Source: an uncultured Asticcacaulis sp. (GTDB lineage Bacteria; Pseudomonadota; Alphaproteobacteria; Caulobacterales; Caulobacteraceae). From it: a DNA stretch of 15,343 nucleotides. Shown piece after piece: positions 13,396 through 15,343 of the stretch (its first letter is position 1; the number at the start of each line of letters is the position of its first letter). The notes below the pieces were generated by a model, which saw only the letters and a list, made by a program, of their open reading frames with translations, was not told where the DNA came from and ran no database searches. The position numbers and the translations under genes are program-made. The DNA lies in NCBI GenBank assembly GCA_946480525.1, contig CAMLLA010000047.1, positions 1-15,343 on the forward strand, written 5' to 3'.

Positions 13396-14982
13396 TTAAT
13401 CCAATGCGACTACCGTCACCGACTGCGCAGGCAGTTTCAGCACCAGCTTCCCGCCGCTGGCCTTCGCCGAGATCCGTTTCGGCGCCACGACGTTCGGATT
13501 GTCGAAGGTGTTGATGCTGTCGATCTTCGGCGCGGCCAGGGTCTCGCCCTTCGCACCCTTGGCCTTCAGCCCCAGCGTGGCCAGGTCGATTTCGACCGGC
13601 TGCTTGGGATTGATGTTGGTCAGCGAGACATAGACCTTGCCATCCTTGCCCCGGGCGGCCGCAATATCGAGGGCGGGCAGGGTCACGCCGTTGTAGGTGT
13701 AGGTCCCCGCGTCATATTGCACCGGCAGGACCGTCGCGTCCTGGAAGGGCACGTACAGCTTGAAGACGTGATAGGTCGGCGTCAGCACCATCTTGTCGCC
13801 TTCGGTCAGGATCATGGCCTGGAGGACATTGATCATCTGGGCGATGTTCGCCATGCGGACGCGGTCGGCGTGACGGGTGAAGATGTTGATCGTCACCGCC
13901 GCGACGATGGCGTCGCGCTGGGAATTCTGCTGTTGCAGGAAACGTGGGTTCGAGCCCTTGGCCGCCGTGTACCACGTGCCCCATTCGTCGACCGCCAGGA
14001 TGACCTTTTTCTGCGGGTCGTACTTGTCCATGATGGCCGAATGCTTGGTGACAAGTTCGTCCATCTTGTAGGCGGTCTTGATGACGTGGGCGTATTCGTC
14101 CTCGCCGAAGCCTTCGCCGGAATAGTGCGGCGGCCACTGGTTGAAGCCCGAATAATAGTGCAGCGACAGGCCGTCGAGCGACCAACTGAAGATCTGCCGG
14201 GTCGACTCCTTCATCATGACTTCGGTCCAGGCGTAGTCGTCGACATTGGCGCCCGACGCGATGCGCTTCATGCCGTTGGGATCGAAGTCGCCATTGGGCA
14301 GCTGCTGGGCATTGTCGTAGTTGCGGGCGAAGGTCGCGAAGTTGCGGTAGAGGTTGGCATAGTGCTCGGGCGTCATCGATCCGCCGCAGCCCCAGCTTTC
14401 ATTGCCGATGCCGAAGATCGGCACCTTGAACGGTTCCTTGCGGCCGTTGGCGACGCGTTCACGCGCCAGCGACGAGATGGCCGGATCGGCGGTCATGTAT
14501 TCCAGCCAGTCCGACATTTCCTGCGGCGTGCCCGAACCGACATTGCCCGAGACATAGGCCTCCGAGCCGATCATTTCGATGAAGTCCATGAATTCGTGCG
14601 TGCCGAAGTGGTTCGATTCCGCCACGCGGCCCCACAGGTAGTTGACCGTGGAGGGGCGTTTATCCTGCGGCCCGATGGCATTGCGCCAGTGGTAATCGTC
14701 GGCGTAGCAGCCGCCGGGCCAGCGTACGTTCGGCACCTTGATTTCTTTAAGCGCCGCGACGACGTCGTTACGGATGCCGCGCGTGTTAGGGATCTTGGAG
14801 TCTTCGCCGACCCAGATGCCCGGATAGATGCCGGTGCCCAGGTGCTCGGCGAACTGGCCGAAGATGTGGCGGCTGATCTGCGGGCCCGGCTTGGTGGTAT
14901 CGACCGTGACCGGCGTGCCGGAAAGCGCGGGCGTGGCAGCGAGACACAGGGCGGCAACGGCCCCGGCGAAATAGTGTTTCAT
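13396..14982 (-). CDS. Secreted GH51 alpha-L-arabinofuranosidase
   Basis: Exported GH51 enzyme, 528 residues, that removes arabinofuranosyl side chains or ends from polymer or oligosaccharides outside the cytoplasm. The start is ATG at 14982: CAGGAA lies about eight bases upstream and a Sec signal peptide follows at once (Ala/Leu core, likely cleavage after ALS, 19-21). The same frame stays open upstream to 15186, but that stretch lies inside the preceding gene and has no family similarity. The acid/base is Glu195 in GIGNESWGCGG and the nucleophile Glu333 in VDEWGTWY. FAEHLG (44-49) and WPGGCYADDYHW (88-99) are further family blocks. It is clearly diverged from the cytoplasmic GH51 at 4294-5805, so this is an old paralogue pair. 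It sits 53 bases after the AraD1-like gene and is probably co-transcribed with it. Confidence 0.92.
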   Translation of the reverse strand: MKHYFAGAVAALCLAATPALSGTPVTVDTTKPGPQISRHIFGQFAEHLGTGIYPGIWVGEDSKIPNTRGIRNDVVAALKEIKVPNVRWPGGCYADDYHWRNAIGPQDKRPSTVNYLWGRVAESNHFGTHEFMDFIEMIGSEAYVSGNVGSGTPQEMSDWLEYMTADPAISSLARERVANGRKEPFKVPIFGIGNESWGCGGSMTPEHYANLYRNFATFARNYDNAQQLPNGDFDPNGMKRIASGANVDDYAWTEVMMKESTRQIFSWSLDGLSLHYYSGFNQWPPHYSGEGFGEDEYAHVIKTAYKMDELVTKHSAIMDKYDPQKKVILAVDEWGTWYTAAKGSNPRFLQQQNSQRDAIVAAVTINIFTRHADRVRMANIAQMINVLQAMILTEGDKMVLTPTYHVFKLYVPFQDATVLPVQYDAGTYTYNGVTLPALDIAAARGKDGKVYVSLTNINPKQPVEIDLATLGLKAKGAKGETLAAPKIDSINTFDNPNVVAPKRISAKASGGKLVLKLPAQSVTVVALD

Positions 14983-15035
14983 GTCCTGTTCCTGTATCGA
15001 GTTGTTATCCCTGCGGTCTCTCCGGACCGCTGGGT

Positions 15036-15343
15036 TTATAGCACTTTCGTCAGCACCTTCGCGGCGCGGTCCGTCTTGAGTTCGTTTTTCAGTCCGTATG
15101 TGAAGCCGCCGGCGGTGATTTCGAAGACGTCGCCGTCCTGGGTCTTGATACCGTCGGCGAAGGAGGCGGTGGCGGTGCCGAAGCAATGGACATGGACGTC
15201 GCCCGGCTGGCGGAACAGGCCGTACTTGAAGTGATGGTGTTCCAGGTTGGCCAGGGTGTGGGACATGTTGTCCTCGCCCGAGATGAACGGCTTTTCCCAG
15301 ATGACGTCATTGCCGCGCCAGATGCGGGCCGTGCCTTCGACGT
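15036..15343 (-). CDS. araD1: AraD1-type (fumarylacetoacetase-like) sugar-acid enzyme, 3' end only
   Basis: The last 101 residues of a gene whose start lies beyond the right edge; the first complete codon visible is at 15341-15339. The fragment includes GTARIWRGNDVIWEKPFISG, then NMSHTLANLEHHHFKYGLFR, QPGDVHVHCFGTATASFADG and GDVFEI. I recognise this C-terminal pattern as the AraD1/GguC branch of the fumarylacetoacetate hydrolase superfamily. These proteins act on 2-keto-3-deoxy sugar acids in oxidative L-arabinose catabolism; whether this one is a dehydratase or a diketo-acid hydrolase cannot be told. The metal-binding acidic residues expected nearer the N-terminus are outside the window. 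A 6-bp hairpin (15013-15018/15025-15030) lies between it and the GH51 gene. Recognition is from memory of the family, not a search. Confidence 0.8.
   Translation of the reverse strand, partial: VEGTARIWRGNDVIWEKPFISGEDNMSHTLANLEHHHFKYGLFRQPGDVHVHCFGTATASFADGIKTQDGDVFEITAGGFTYGLKNELKTDRAAKVLTKVL

Noticed and set aside
14983..15186. Upstream extension of the secreted GH51 to a start at 15186
   Set aside because: It would put 68 Arg-rich residues in front of a good Sec signal peptide and overlap the AraD1-like gene in another frame; ATG 14982 has its own ribosome binding site.
13354..15234. Long open frame of 626 codons on the plus strand
   Set aside because: It is antisense to the secreted GH51 and the AraD1 fragment, both with clear catalytic or family motifs. 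Its translation is Arg/Gly/Val-rich without domains and it has no plausible start region, as expected for a shadow frame in GC-rich DNA.
1..15343. Mobile element, CRISPR array, tRNA or toxin-antitoxin module
   Set aside because: I found no transposase, terminal inverted repeats, regularly spaced repeats, tRNA-like fold or small toxin gene; the region reads as ordinary chromosomal metabolism genes.

Overview
This 15.3 kb window reads as an L-arabinan / arabino-oligosaccharide utilisation locus from a GC-rich alphaproteobacterium, most likely a member of the Caulobacteraceae (an Asticcacaulis-like genome is my best guess). That placement is inference. It rests on two TonB-dependent receptors of the 'TonB-Xanth-Caul' type, a Tat-exported GH43, and an AraD1-type sugar-acid gene. 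No rRNA, tRNA, CRISPR array or mobile element is visible, and no gene is broken. The only truncated gene is the one cut by the right edge.

Layout, left to right. (1) 1-180: leader with candidate operator half-sites. (2) 181-5805, plus strand: a tightly packed operon encoding an ABC transporter ATPase, two MalF/MalG-type permeases, a lipoprotein solute-binding protein, and a cytoplasmic GH51 alpha-L-arabinofuranosidase. The four transporter genes overlap at each stop/start. (3) 5806-6181: hairpins, a terminator and the promoter of the first receptor. (4) 6182-9043: TonB-dependent receptor 1. (5) 9044-9422: a strong terminator and a second promoter region built like the first. (6) 9423-12146: TonB-dependent receptor 2, then 12224-13231: GH43 endo-arabinanase with a twin-arginine signal. 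(7) 13232-13395: bidirectional terminator. (8) 13396-15343, minus strand: a secreted GH51 arabinofuranosidase, preceded on the same strand by the 3' end of an AraD1/fumarylacetoacetase-like gene.

Proposed flow, inferred from the families. The receptors import arabinan fragments across the outer membrane. The exported GH43 and the exported GH51 cut and debranch them outside the cytoplasm. The ABC transporter takes short oligosaccharides into the cytoplasm, where the signal-less GH51 releases L-arabinose. The AraD1-like enzyme suggests that arabinose is then consumed by the oxidative, non-phosphorylating route, whose other enzymes would lie outside the window.

The most interesting signal is in the non-coding DNA. 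Both receptor promoters carry the same perfect inverted repeat, TTTGTC-G-GACAAA, just downstream of a TTGACTTG element. A second element, ATCAGACAAA, lies exactly 47 bp upstream of it (start to start) in both, although the sequence between has diverged. The same WTTTGTCNGA half-site occurs in the ABC operon leader. This looks like a small regulon with a GntR-type operator. No regulator gene is present in the window.
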